Numbered from the stretch's first letter, positions 1 through 8,221 are shown. The stretch: 51,831 bases of DNA from Clostridium thermobutyricum (GCA_016842005.1 JAENYD010000017.1:1-51831), one strand, 5' to 3'. Numbers and translations: made by a program. Notes: generated by a model from the letters alone, not told the origin.

Positions 1-53
1 TTTGGGGCATTTAACACCGTCAATTTCCGGATATCATAGGCCAGCAGCAACAA
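1..53. repeat. Terminal inverted repeat of the window, left copy
   Basis: These 53 bases are a perfect reverse complement of positions 51778-51830. Homology to an IS256 transposase starts right after base 53, and the bases before it do not encode the expected upstream transposase residues. The simplest reading is that this is the outer end of a multicopy element that interrupted the transposase gene, and that the assembly stopped there. A true genomic inverted repeat cannot be excluded. Confidence 0.8.
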
Positions 54-526
54 CAGAGATACAGCTTTGTGTAATACACCAGATAAGGAATTCCCTTAAA
101 TATGTATCATACAAGGCCAGGAAAGAGTTTATGAAGGATTTAAAGAAAGTGTACCAGGCATTGACCCTGGAAGAAGCAGAACTTGCCTTTGAACAGTTTA
201 AGGAAAAGTGGGAGAGTAAATACCCCATCGTAATCCGGTCCTGGGAGAAAAACTGGGTGGAGCTAACAGCATATTTCAAATATCCGTATGAACTGCGAAA
301 GATAATATACACCACAAATACCATTGAAGGGTACCATAGGCAGCTGCGCAAGGTGACTAAGACAAAGACCGCCTATCCAACGGATGAAGCACTGCTTAAG
401 ATAATTTACCTTGCAACAATGGATATATCAAAGAAATGGACCATGCCGGTCAGGGAGTGGAAAAAGTGCATCTCCCAGCTAGCTATATACTTTGGGGATA
501 GGCTGGATGGGGAACTGGCAATATAA
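54..526 (+). pseudogene. IS256-family (mutator type) transposase, C-terminal fragment
   Basis: About 157 codons remain of a transposase of roughly 400. Visible family features are TEIQLCVIHQIRNS near the start and the block TTNTIEGYHRQLRKVTK, which holds the last acidic residue (E) of the DDE catalytic triad. The two aspartates and the N-terminal DNA-binding part are missing. The open frame runs in from base 2, but residues before TEIQ do not look like transposase and come from the 53-bp terminal repeat. The protein cannot be active as it stands. It was either interrupted by another element or cut by the contig end. Confidence 0.85.
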
Positions 527-570
527 CGGGCTGGGGCTTCGCCCCAGGAGTTTTCCGCTTTTGTTCTCCT

Positions 571-625
571 CGAGGATGTAAAAAAAGAAAAGAGGCAACT
601 TCGAAAGAGCTGCCCCTCATCCTCG
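571..625 (-). terminator. Intrinsic terminator with an outer clamp stem
   Basis: Read on the minus strand, GGCAGCT and AGTTGCC pair around CTTTCGA and are followed by TCTTTTCTTTTTTT, a classic intrinsic terminator. An outer 8-bp inverted repeat, CGAGGATG (571-578) with CATCCTCG (618-625), brackets the whole. It would end transcription coming leftward from the promoter-like site at 700-728. Confidence 0.6.
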
Positions 626-693
626 GCAGAACTTTACCAGGCGCTCAGGATGCTCTCCAGCAGAGCCTTATCCTCCTGGTAAGTAAGAGCCAT
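583..693 (-). ncRNA. Candidate short structured RNA
   Basis: A promoter-like pair at 700-728 would start a minus-strand transcript near 693. It would fold into a long hairpin at 682-634: TTACCAGG with CCTGGTAA, AGGAT with ATCCT, and GCTCT with AGAGC, all nested. It would end at the terminator near 583. A 19-codon frame starts at 693, exactly at the expected transcript start, so it lacks room for a ribosome site and is unlikely to be translated. The segment lies between the IS256 remnant and the 3' side of a group II intron. It could instead be a folded end of a mobile element. No family was recognised. Confidence 0.35.
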
Positions 694-699
694 GTATAG

Positions 700-728
700 T
701 TTATCCAACAATTGGTAAACTAATACAA
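700..728 (-). promoter_or_regulatory. Promoter-like site before the hairpin-rich segment
   Basis: On the minus strand TTGTAT (723-728) and GATAAA (700-705) are separated by exactly 17 bases. Both hexamers differ from the sigma-A consensus. The downstream hairpin and terminator make a short transcription unit plausible. Confidence 0.35.
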
Positions 729-884
729 AAGCCCCTTAAAATTTACATGAGGGAAAAGCCATTGTCGAGTAGAAGTGCGCCTCTCTAACTTTAGGAACAG
801 GTTTGTTTTCACCGTTTCTCCCCGTTTCCTCTGGGAGTGCCACAATATTTGCTCCATGGCTAAATTGAACACACAACCCTCTCA

Positions 885-917
885 GAACCGTGCTTGCGCT
901 ATTCACGCACACGGCTC
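885..917 (-). ncRNA. Group II intron domain V
   Basis: On the minus strand the 33 bases begin GAGCCGTGTGCGTGAA and end GCAAGCACGGTTC. They form the short hairpin with an AGC-type catalytic triad region (here GAGCC/GGTTC pairing) and a bulge expected of domain V, the most conserved part of these ribozymes. Its position just after the maturase stop fits the usual order. Confidence 0.85.
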
Positions 918-945
918 CTCACTTGGAGTTTCACACTTATGCCGG

Positions 946-1600
946 TCACTGCTGACCGTAAAATATACTGACGTATATTTTCGGTGTGGGCAGTGGCTTG
1001 ACTTTGAGTAACAAGAGAAATTTTTCCCAGGTGTAGCTGTTACGCTGGCTCCTTCTATTGAGCCATTTGAACAGCAGTTTCGTTACCTCGTACCAGTATC
1101 GGGACAGCATTGGCCCGTTATCTGTAATGCCATAATACCTGTAATGACCTATAAGTTTGGCTCCGATTTCTTCTATGAGTTGGCTAACGGGGGTAGTACG
1201 ATTGGCTTTTATCCATTGCTTCATTCTGTATATCGCAACCCTGAATTTCTTACTGCTGGTCTTTCGTTTTACTCTGAACTTACCGTTACGACTTTGGCTG
1301 CAGTAATGGGTAAAGCCAAGAAAGTCAAATGTTTCCGGATTACTCTTTCCTCTTCTCCTGGCGTTTCGGGTGTTTATATGCCATCTTCTTTAGGGATGCA
1401 TGTAGCATTTTGATATTCTCTAAAAGGTTTTCCTCGTATTCGGCTTTAGTTACTTCGTCTATGCCGGATGCTTTGTTCCCATTAAGCTCATGATGGCATT
1501 TCAGCAGCATATCCACATCAATTAAATGGACCAGACTTGTAAACTTTTCCCCGGGTCGTTCTTTTGCTACTTGTGCTATCCTTGCAAGTTTTGTTTCCAA
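946..1600 (-). pseudogene. ltrA: Group II intron reverse transcriptase/maturase, catalytic core deleted
   Basis: The reading frame opens at a TTG (1600) with GAGGTGG seven bases upstream. Its first 77 codons are the N-terminal part of a group II reverse transcriptase (METKLARIAQVAKERP, then HHELNGNKASGIDEVT). At about 1355-1370 it jumps to the end of the thumb in another frame (ETFDFLGFTHYC, then GKFRVKRKTSSKKF) and continues through maturase domain X to the stop at 946. The fingers and palm, including the YADD active site, are absent, about half of the protein. There is no HNH endonuclease domain. It cannot support splicing or mobility alone, though it could be mobilised in trans. Confidence 0.85.
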
Positions 1601-2119
1601 TTAGCTTCCACCTCTGTGTATGGTAATTGTGTCCTTTGCAAAGGTCTCCTTGTGTGACTGCCTTTTCTCCACAGCCATTACGCCGCTTCATCGATACTAT
1701 TCAGCCATCCGACTCCCTGCCTCTCTTTTGCCTTCCTTGCTTGATTATCGCTTGTAGGGCATACCCGTTATCAGGAAAAGACAGGGTCTCCCGGGTTACC
1801 GCCAATTCTCGATGTTAGCGTGCCGAGCTCTTAGACCCCGGAGCGTCAGTAAAGACTCACCATATCGTCTGCACTGATATTGCCTTCTGTGTGTGTAACC
1901 ACATCGGCCATTCTCGACTAACATTTCGAGGCTCAATCACTTCAGCTTACGCTTTCGGCCCGCTATTTTGCCGTTCTACGCTTAAAACTTTCAGTTACCT
2001 GAAAGCCTCCAAGAACTGGCTACAGGGCTGCTGGTTAAGCATTACCCTGGTGGGGCTTACACCCACTAGAATTAACGACCTTGCCCGGCCGCACTACACA
2101 AACTTTGGGATAGTCTTCC

Positions 2120-2154
2120 AAAAATCAATAAATACGGTTAAGTAAAGTTAACCG
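2120..2154 (-). terminator. Terminator of the higBA pair
   Basis: CGGTTAA (2135-2141) and TTAACCG (2148-2154) form a perfect 7-bp stem with a 6-base loop. On the minus strand it is followed by TATTTATTGATTTTTGG. It lies nine bases after the antitoxin stop, and the group II intron begins about 25 bases beyond. Confidence 0.6.
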
Positions 2155-2162
2155 CAGAGATG

Positions 2163-2432
2163 CTAATTGAACTTTATCTCAACTTCTTTACCCAGAGCAA
2201 GGGCAATTTTATTCAAGAATACTATGCTGGGATTATAAGTACCATTTTCAAGACGGGATATAGCAGATTGTTTAGTGCCAATCCGTTCCGCCAATTCTTT
2301 CTGGCTTATACCTTGTTCTATCCGAAGTCTTATAATCTCTTTTTGAATTTTATACAAAAGTTCCAATTCATCATATTCTTTTCTGGTATCAGGATTTTGC
2401 AGCAGTAACTTTTTAACTTCATCGTGCTTCAT
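2163..2432 (-). CDS. higA: HTH-type antitoxin (HigA-like, XRE family)
   Basis: This 89-residue protein is the second gene of a toxin-antitoxin pair and probably binds both the toxin and the operon's operator. Its C-terminal two thirds is a compact helix-turn-helix of the Xre/Cro family: IRLRIEQGISQKELAERIG, then TKQSAISRLENGTYNPSI. The ATG at 2432 was preferred over the GTG at 2441 because AAAGGA stands ten bases upstream of it and almost touches the GTG. The gene starts inside the end of the toxin gene, so the two are translationally coupled, with the toxin first as in higBA modules. The promoter-overlapping palindrome at 2811-2828 is its likely target. Confidence 0.85.
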   Translation of the reverse strand: MKHDEVKKLLLQNPDTRKEYDELELLYKIQKEIIRLRIEQGISQKELAERIGTKQSAISRLENGTYNPSIVFLNKIALALGKEVEIKFN

Positions 2433-2781
2433 AATTGTCACATCCTTTTAAAAAATTATGTAATCTTTTTAAAGCAATATCTACTTCTTTCATAGGAATT
2501 TTACCGGTAGTTTTCCTTATGGCATGCAGCAGAACAAACTGACTTCCTGTAAAGCAAAAATAGAATATCCTAAAGTTATCTGTACTATGTTTTATTCGTA
2601 ACTCCCATAAGTTCTTTGTGCCCTTTATCTTTTTAATATGAGGTGTACCAAGAGAAAGACCGAATTCTTGAAGCAGATCAATTTCCCGTAATATTTTAGC
2701 CTGAATTTTGGGAGTTTGTGCTTTAATAAACTCCACCACAGGAGTTCTGCCTTTTAGAGTATAATATCGTATTTCATACAA
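2419..2781 (-). CDS. higB: RelE/HigB-like toxin (phage Gp49-like family)
   Basis: This 120-residue protein matches the HigB/Gp49-like branch of the RelE superfamily, ribosome-dependent mRNA endonucleases. Recognisable blocks are the N-terminal YEIRYYTLKGRTPVVEFI, the central GTPHIKKIKGTKNLWELRIK and DNFRIFYFCF, and the C-terminal HAIRKTTGKIP followed by a helix with IALKRLHNF. The likely start is the TTG at 2781, six bases after GAGGTG. Its 3' end overlaps the antitoxin gene by 14 bases. The pair is compact, self-contained, and at the edge between mobile DNA and the core operon, a usual place for such modules. Activity is inferred, and no truncation is visible. Confidence 0.85.
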   Translation of the reverse strand: MYEIRYYTLKGRTPVVEFIKAQTPKIQAKILREIDLLQEFGLSLGTPHIKKIKGTKNLWELRIKHSTDNFRIFYFCFTGSQFVLLHAIRKTTGKIPMKEVDIALKRLHNFLKGCDNYEAR

Positions 2782-2806
2782 GGCTATCACCTCAATTTAT
2801 ACTATT

Positions 2807-2828
2807 ATTATATAACATATATGTTATA
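2807..2828 (-). promoter_or_regulatory. Promoter and palindromic operator of higBA
   Basis: TATAACATATATGTTATA at 2811-2828 is a perfect 18-bp palindrome. It overlaps a minus-strand TATAAT (2807-2812) about 26 bases before the toxin start. A dyad over the -10 box is the expected binding site for the HTH antitoxin acting as autorepressor. The -35 box is not clear. Confidence 0.55.
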
Positions 2829-2950
2829 ATTACTACAAAAAAATAGTCAGTGGAGTCTGAAAATATATTTCTTCTGATCAACAAAAATTCCTGTTCACCC
2901 ATCTTAAGTTCCCATTCACATAATAAAAGTTTCTTTTCACGGAAAAACCA

Positions 2951-2979
2951 TTAAAAATATACAAAATCTATGCGATAAT
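2951..2979 (+). promoter_or_regulatory. Promoter-like site for the SurA_N-like gene
   Basis: TTAAAA (2951-2956) and GATAAT (2974-2979) are 17 bases apart, about 50 bases before the start codon. The -35 hexamer is weak. Confidence 0.4.
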
Positions 2980-3028
2980 GTATAAGGGGATTGAACAGGA
3001 GAGACTACCTTCACAGGGAGGTTATGGA

Positions 3029-3701
3029 ATGAATAATAAACCTAAGTTAATAATTGCCGTTGTTATGTTATTGCTGGCAGGCCTTTGCCTGAGTACAACA
3101 ATATTTGGTGATGAGGCTTTCAAAATATTCAAACAGGCCGGTAGTAAAGTTAAAAGTATCAATATTGAAGATGACTATATTACTACTGTAAACGGCAAAT
3201 CGATACTGGTTAAAGAATTTAAACAACATCTAATCCTTGAAGAAGCTACTAAAAAAGCCTCCTTCAGCCCCGAGGAAAGCTATGAAGAGCTGCAGGAAGA
3301 AATATATTAATGAACTGATGCTGCAAGAGGCTGAAAAGAAAGGTATGGGTGTTAGTCAGACTGAAGTAGTGGAGGCAGTTGAAAAGGCAAAAAAATATAT
3401 AAACATGAACGAGAATATTGATGAGAAAAATGCTATTGACGCCTTTATTGATGGTTTGGATATAACCGAAGACGAATACTGGAATCTCGTTCAAAAAGTA
3501 TATTACAGGCTTTTAACAAGAGATAAATTACAGCATCACTTAAGACAGCAGTTTAAATCCCGGCATGATTATGAAACTCAGGAACAGCTTGAGAGTGCTT
3601 TCTCCAAGTATATACAGAATTATAAACAGGAGCTCTTTGATAATGCTGAGATTAAGTACAACCATAAATATGTAAAAGATAAAAAAATAGTATTGGAGTA
3701 A
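3029..3701 (+). pseudogene. SurA_N-like exported protein, frameshifted
   Basis: The ATG at 3029 follows GGGAGG by seven bases and opens MNNKPKLIIAVVMLLLAGL, a signal peptide or signal anchor. The frame then gives VNGKSILVKEFKQHLILEEA, the usual opening of SurA/PrsA-type N-terminal chaperone domains, and stops at 3310. The rest of the domain (YINELMLQEAEKKGMGVSQ onward) continues in the next frame to 3701. Removing one A from the AAA run near 3300-3305 joins them perfectly as EELQEEYINELMLQEAEKKG, about 220 residues. No PPIase domain follows, so this would be a SurA_N-only protein outside the membrane. The shift may be a real mutation or a sequencing error. Confidence 0.7.
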
Positions 3702-3707
3702 ATCAGG

Positions 3708-4616
3708 CTAACCCAGGATTGCCTCAACGAAACTGTTTCTGTCGAAGGGCTGGAGGTCTTCCACCCCTTCTCCCATCCCTACATACTTAACAGGTATGCC
3801 CAGTTCCTTTCCAATGGCAAAGACTATGCCGCCTTTTGCCGTACCGTCAAGTTTGGTAAGAATAATACCGGTCAGGTCCACCGCCTCTTTGAACATCCTC
3901 GCCTGGGCCAGCGCATTCTGACCGGTTGTTGCGTCCAGTACGAGATAAGTCTGCCTGTTGCTGTCTTCCAGTTCCCTGTTGATGACCCGCTGAATCTTTC
4001 TCAACTCTTCCATCAGGTTCTTCTTGTTATGAAGTCTTCCGGCCGTATCACAGAGTACAACATCAACCTTCCGGGCTTTGGCCGCCTGGATGGCATCGTA
4101 TATAACAGCGGCAGGGTCGGAACCCGAATAGTTTTTCACAATCTCCACCCCCACCCTGCGGCTCCACTCTTCCAGCTGCTCTGTTGCGGCGGCCCTGAAG
4201 GTGTCTCCCGCTGCCATCAGTACCCTTTTGCCCTCTTTTTTGAACATGGCGGCAAGTTTTCCCACAGTAGTGGTTTTCCCCGTTCCGTTCACCCCTATTA
4301 TAAGGATGGGTACCGGCCCAGGTCCTGAAATCACTTCAGTTTCTTCATCGGGAAGTATCCCGCATAATATACTTTTCAGGACATCCTTGAACTCCGTTGG
4401 ATTTGTGAGTTTTTGCGCCTTTACTTCATCTCTCAGTCTGTCTATTATTTCAAAGGTAGTATTTACTCCTACATCCGATGTGATAAGTATTTCTTCCAGC
4501 TCTTCCAGGGTATCTTCGTCAATCCTGCCCCTGATAGCCAGAACCCGGTCAATCTTAATGGACATGTTTTCCCTGCTTTTTCTTAAGCCGTCTTTAAATT
4601 TATCCAGCAAACCCAA
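3708..4616 (-). CDS. ftsY: Signal recognition particle receptor FtsY
   Basis: FtsY is the SRP-receptor GTPase at the membrane that docks ribosome-nascent chain-SRP complexes at the Sec translocon. The 302 residues are almost only the NG domain: a helical N domain (1-95), Walker A GVNGTGKTTTVGKLA near 108, DTFRAAATEQLEEW, DTAGR (G3) and TKLDGTAKGG (G4). The long acidic N-terminal extension seen in E. coli is absent, as usual in Firmicutes. It starts 17 bases after the smc stop and ends the rnc-rSAM-smc-ftsY operon, the same rnc-smc-ftsY order as in Bacillus. It converges with the frameshifted gene on the plus strand, only six bases away, and no terminator is visible between them. Confidence 0.97.
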   Translation of the reverse strand: MGLLDKFKDGLRKSRENMSIKIDRVLAIRGRIDEDTLEELEEILITSDVGVNTTFEIIDRLRDEVKAQKLTNPTEFKDVLKSILCGILPDEETEVISGPGPVPILIIGVNGTGKTTTVGKLAAMFKKEGKRVLMAAGDTFRAAATEQLEEWSRRVGVEIVKNYSGSDPAAVIYDAIQAAKARKVDVVLCDTAGRLHNKKNLMEELRKIQRVINRELEDSNRQTYLVLDATTGQNALAQARMFKEAVDLTGIILTKLDGTAKGGIVFAIGKELGIPVKYVGMGEGVEDLQPFDRNSFVEAILG

Positions 4617-4632
4617 ATCAGCAACCCCTTTC

Positions 4633-7600
4633 TCAGCTTACTTTGTCCTCCAGCCTTATGGAAACCATCTTGGAAATGCCCTTCTCTTCCATGGTAATGC
4701 CGTAGAGAGTGTCCGAAATCTCCATGGTTCTTTTCCTGTGGGTAATCACAATAAACTGGGTAGCCTTTGACAGGTTTCTGAGAAAATTACAAAATCTGTC
4801 AACGTTCGCATCATCCAGGGCGGCCTCAATCTCGTCCAGTATGCAAAAAGGAGTGGGCTTCACCATCAGTATGGCAAACAACAGCGCTATAGCTGTCAGG
4901 GCCTTTTCACCACCCGAGAGCAATGTGAGATGCTGCAGTTTTTTGCCTGGAGGCTGGGCCACAATGTCAATCCCTGATTCAAGGACATTGTCTTCCTCCA
5001 GTAAAACCAGCTGTGCCTTACCCCCGCCGAACAGTTCGCCAAACACCTCGTTGAACTTTTCATTTATTATCCTGAACTGTGAACTGAACTGTTTTTTCAT
5101 GCTGGCAGTCAGCTCGTCTATTACCTTTGTGAGGGAATTCCTGGCCTCCACCAGGTCATCCTTCTGCGTGTTCAGGAATTCGTACCTGGTTTTAACCCTG
5201 TCATAGTCTTCAATGGCGTTAATATTGACATTTCCAAAGGATTTAATCTTATTTTTGAGGAATATTACCTCTTTTTCGGCCTTATCGTAATCATCTATAT
5301 CCTTTTTATAATCCAGGGCTTCAATGTATGTTATCTCATATTCTTCCCATATTTTGTCATGAAGGTTGTTCAGTTCGGTTTCCACCCTTGCCAGTTTGAG
5401 CTCGCTCTTATGGCATTTTTCCTCCAGACGGTCTATTTCGCTGTCAACCGCCTTTGTGGCTTCTTCTTTTTCTATAAGTCTTTGCTGACAGCTGTCTTTC
5501 AACTGTTGAAGCCTTATTATTTCCTGATTGTCCCTTGCGTCTTCCTCCTTAAGCTGCTGAATTTCCTCTAAAACAGCCTCCTTCTGATGTTCCAGATGCA
5601 GTATATTCTTCTTATTGAGTTCCATGTCCTTTTCCTTTTCCAGAATGGTCTGCTGATACTTCTGGATGGATGTCAACGACTGCTGGAGTGTATCCTGCAG
5701 GTCTTCCAGTCTCTGGGACAGCCGCGCTATCTCAACACGGTTTGAGGTTATCTGCTGAAGGATATTCTCTCTGTCCTGCTTCTTTTCACTTGTTTTCTTC
5801 TGCAGAGCCTTTATGTTTTCCTGGTATTCCCTGTTCTGCTTTTCTATCTCGCTGATCTCCTCCTGTATCCTGTCAATAGTACACAATGTCTCCTGGTAAT
5901 CCGACTCCAGTTGCTCCTTTTCTCTCAGAAGCTGGCCTACTTTCTCCTCCCTGTCGGCAATATCTTTCTTCTTACCTTCCAGCCCTTCCTTTATCCTGGT
6001 TTGCTCCAGGTCAAGGCTGTGCATCTGCTGTTTCACTTTTTCCAGAGTGCTTAGAGTATTCTGCATCTCTGCCATGACCAGAGCCAGGGATTTCTCCTCT
6101 TCCCCCACTCTTTCTTCCAGGCCGGATATCCTGCTCTCCATCAATTCAATCTCCCGCTTGCGCTGCAGCAATCCACTGTCACCGGACAGGCTGCTGCCCC
6201 CCGATATAGAACCGCCGGTATTAAGCACATCCCCTTCGACTGTTACAATTTTGAAACTGTATCCGAAGGACCTGGCCATTGCAATTCCGTTGTCCATGTT
6301 ATCAACTATTACTACCCTTCCCAGCAGGTTGTCGATTATATCCCTTATCTTTTCAGGACATTGCACCAGTCCGCTTGCATTCCCGATACACCCTTTCATG
6401 CTGAGGGCTGCCGTTTCCTTATCCGACAGGCGTCTGGGTCTTATTGAAGAAATGGGCAGGAAAGTAGCCCTTCCCAGTTTATTTCTTTTCAAAAATTCAA
6501 TGGCCCGTTTTGCGTCCTCTTCCGTGTGTGTTACCAGATTCTGCACGCTGTATCCCAGGGCTACCTCTATGGCTTTCTCCAGGTTCTGCGGTACATGGAT
6601 CAACTGAGCCACAGTTCCGACTATACTGTCATGCAGTTTTCTGTCGTTTTTTCTGGCCGACAGCAGCGCTTTTACGCTTTTCGTATAGCCTTCGAAGCTG
6701 CTTTCCATGTCCTGCAGCACCTGATGTCTCGAGACTGCGGACCTTAATTTGTTCTTTATGCTTTCAACGGTTTCCCGCAGTGTCTTTTCCCGTTGACTTA
6801 ATTGCTCTATTTTCTTTCTCAGTCCATGCATGTTCTTTTCATGACTTTTATACTGGGTTGTGATGCTGTCAATTCTGCTGCTGAATGTATCTATCTCTTT
6901 TTTTATTCCGGAAATCTGTCCTTCCGTCTGCTGTATTTCATCCATAATCTGCATCTTGCGTTTGTACATACTCTCGTTGAGGGTTTTCAGGCTGTTTGCC
7001 TTACTGTTCAGAGAGGAAACCCGGTTCAGGTTATCAATAATCTGTGACTTGTGCATCTCTATATTCTGGTCGTCCTCCCCCACCTGCACGCCTATGCTGT
7101 CGAAATTTTCCTGAAAAGCCGCCAGTATCTCTTTCTTTTCGTCAATATCGTTTTTTAAGAATGCAATTGCCTTGCCCTTATCTTCCTTTTCCCTTTCAAG
7201 CAATTCAATCTCTTCCTTAAGGCCGGCTATTTCGTTCATATGTAAACTGTTCTTTTCATTCAGGCTTTCTATTTTCTGGTTGATTACTTTTATTTCGCCT
7301 TCTTTCTTCTCAACCAGATTCAGCCTTGAATACAGCTTTTCCCGGATATTCTTCAGTTCTTCCTCTATCTGCCCTGTTCTGTTTTTAAGGATATTGAAGG
7401 CTTCATCCTGGGCGGCTTTCATATTGTTTTTTTCATATACAGACTGACGGTATTCTTTTATATTCTCTGACAGGAGATTTTTCTGGCGGCTTAACCTCTC
7501 AATATGTCTGACCAGGATGTTTATCTCCAGTTCGCTCAGCCTCTCCTTCAGTTCCAGATACTGCCTGGCTTCCCTGCTTTGTCTCTCCAGGGGGTCCAGC

Positions 7601-8202
7601 TGCTTTTGCAGTTCGTCAATTATATCATTAAGCCTTATGAGGTTTTCCTTGGTTTTTTCCAGCTTCTTCTCCGCTTCTTCTTTTCTGGATTTGTATTTGA
7701 CTATACCGGCCGCTTCTTCAAAAATCTGTCTCCGGTCCTCGGATTTCGAACTGAGTATCTCATCTATTCGTCCCTGCCCGATAATAGAATATCCTTCTTT
7801 GCCCACTCCCGTATCCATGAACAATTCGACAATATCCTTCAGTCTGCATCCTGTTTTATTGAGATAGTACTCGCTTTCTCCCGACCTGAAGACCCGACGG
7901 GTAACCATTACCTCCGAATAATCAATGGGAAGGATATTGTCCCTGTTATCAATGGTCAGGGATACTTCGGCAAAACCCAGGGCCTTCCTGTTCTCTGTTC
8001 CGGCAAAGATTACGTCTTCCATCCTGCTGCCTCTCAGGGACTTTGCACTTTGTTCCCCAAGGACCCATCTCACCGCATCGGCAATATTGCTTTTCCCGCT
8101 GCCGTTAGGTCCTACTACGGCAGTAATCCCCGGCCCGAAATCCATTTCTATTTTATCCGCAAAGGATTTAAACCCTTTTATTTCTGCTCTCTTAAGATAC
8201 AT
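4633..8202 (-). CDS. smc: Chromosome condensation ATPase SMC
   Basis: SMC forms the ring-shaped core of the condensin that organises and segregates the chromosome with ScpA and ScpB. The 1189 residues have the full architecture: an N-terminal ATPase lobe with Walker A GPNGSGKSN near residue 32, a long coiled coil, a hinge near 510-680 ending in a glycine-rich GGSISGGSSLSG, a returning coiled coil, and the C-terminal lobe with signature LLSGGEKALTAIALLFA and Walker B FCILDEIEAALDDANV. The ATG at 8202 was chosen over the GTG at 8220 because a G-rich Shine-Dalgarno lies between them. It stands between rnc and ftsY as in other Firmicutes. A repeat-like structured segment of about 130 bp precedes it. 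Confidence 0.97.
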   Translation of the reverse strand: MYLKRAEIKGFKSFADKIEMDFGPGITAVVGPNGSGKSNIADAVRWVLGEQSAKSLRGSRMEDVIFAGTENRKALGFAEVSLTIDNRDNILPIDYSEVMVTRRVFRSGESEYYLNKTGCRLKDIVELFMDTGVGKEGYSIIGQGRIDEILSSKSEDRRQIFEEAAGIVKYKSRKEEAEKKLEKTKENLIRLNDIIDELQKQLDPLERQSREARQYLELKERLSELEINILVRHIERLSRQKNLLSENIKEYRQSVYEKNNMKAAQDEAFNILKNRTGQIEEELKNIREKLYSRLNLVEKKEGEIKVINQKIESLNEKNSLHMNEIAGLKEEIELLEREKEDKGKAIAFLKNDIDEKKEILAAFQENFDSIGVQVGEDDQNIEMHKSQIIDNLNRVSSLNSKANSLKTLNESMYKRKMQIMDEIQQTEGQISGIKKEIDTFSSRIDSITTQYKSHEKNMHGLRKKIEQLSQREKTLRETVESIKNKLRSAVSRHQVLQDMESSFEGYTKSVKALLSARKNDRKLHDSIVGTVAQLIHVPQNLEKAIEVALGYSVQNLVTHTEEDAKRAIEFLKRNKLGRATFLPISSIRPRRLSDKETAALSMKGCIGNASGLVQCPEKIRDIIDNLLGRVVIVDNMDNGIAMARSFGYSFKIVTVEGDVLNTGGSISGGSSLSGDSGLLQRKREIELMESRISGLEERVGEEEKSLALVMAEMQNTLSTLEKVKQQMHSLDLEQTRIKEGLEGKKKDIADREEKVGQLLREKEQLESDYQETLCTIDRIQEEISEIEKQNREYQENIKALQKKTSEKKQDRENILQQITSNRVEIARLSQRLEDLQDTLQQSLTSIQKYQQTILEKEKDMELNKKNILHLEHQKEAVLEEIQQLKEEDARDNQEIIRLQQLKDSCQQRLIEKEEATKAVDSEIDRLEEKCHKSELKLARVETELNNLHDKIWEEYEITYIEALDYKKDIDDYDKAEKEVIFLKNKIKSFGNVNINAIEDYDRVKTRYEFLNTQKDDLVEARNSLTKVIDELTASMKKQFSSQFRIINEKFNEVFGELFGGGKAQLVLLEEDNVLESGIDIVAQPPGKKLQHLTLLSGGEKALTAIALLFAILMVKPTPFCILDEIEAALDDANVDRFCNFLRNLSKATQFIVITHRKRTMEISDTLYGITMEEKGISKMVSIRLEDKVS

Positions 8203-8221
8203 GTCAGACCCCCCGGTCACA

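Larger units (their letters stand above)
764..2094 (-). mobile_element. Group II intron, internally deleted
   Basis: On the minus strand the 5' end reads GTGCGGCCGGGCAAGG, a typical group II intron start (GUGCG), at 2094. An RNA-like leader of about 490 bases precedes the maturase gene, and a clear domain V lies at 885-917. A sequence ending CTACTCGAC near 764 looks like the 3' end. About 120 bases separate domain V from that end, where a normal domain VI is much shorter, so domain VI is rearranged or the 3' boundary is wrong. The intron is only about 1.33 kb because the reverse-transcriptase gene has lost its middle. It sits just downstream of the terminator of the higBA pair. Confidence 0.8.

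Noticed and set aside
634-693. A 19-codon peptide gene in the hairpin-rich segment
   Set aside because: The ATG would coincide with the transcript start and the codons form the stem of the hairpin, so an RNA function is more likely.
946-1224. Minus-strand frame of 92 codons as an independent gene
   Set aside because: It is the maturase C-terminus. The coding similarity continues upstream of its ATG in the same frame.
775-1818. Several plus-strand frames in the intron region
   Set aside because: They are antisense to the intron RNA and the maturase remnant, which explain the sequence.
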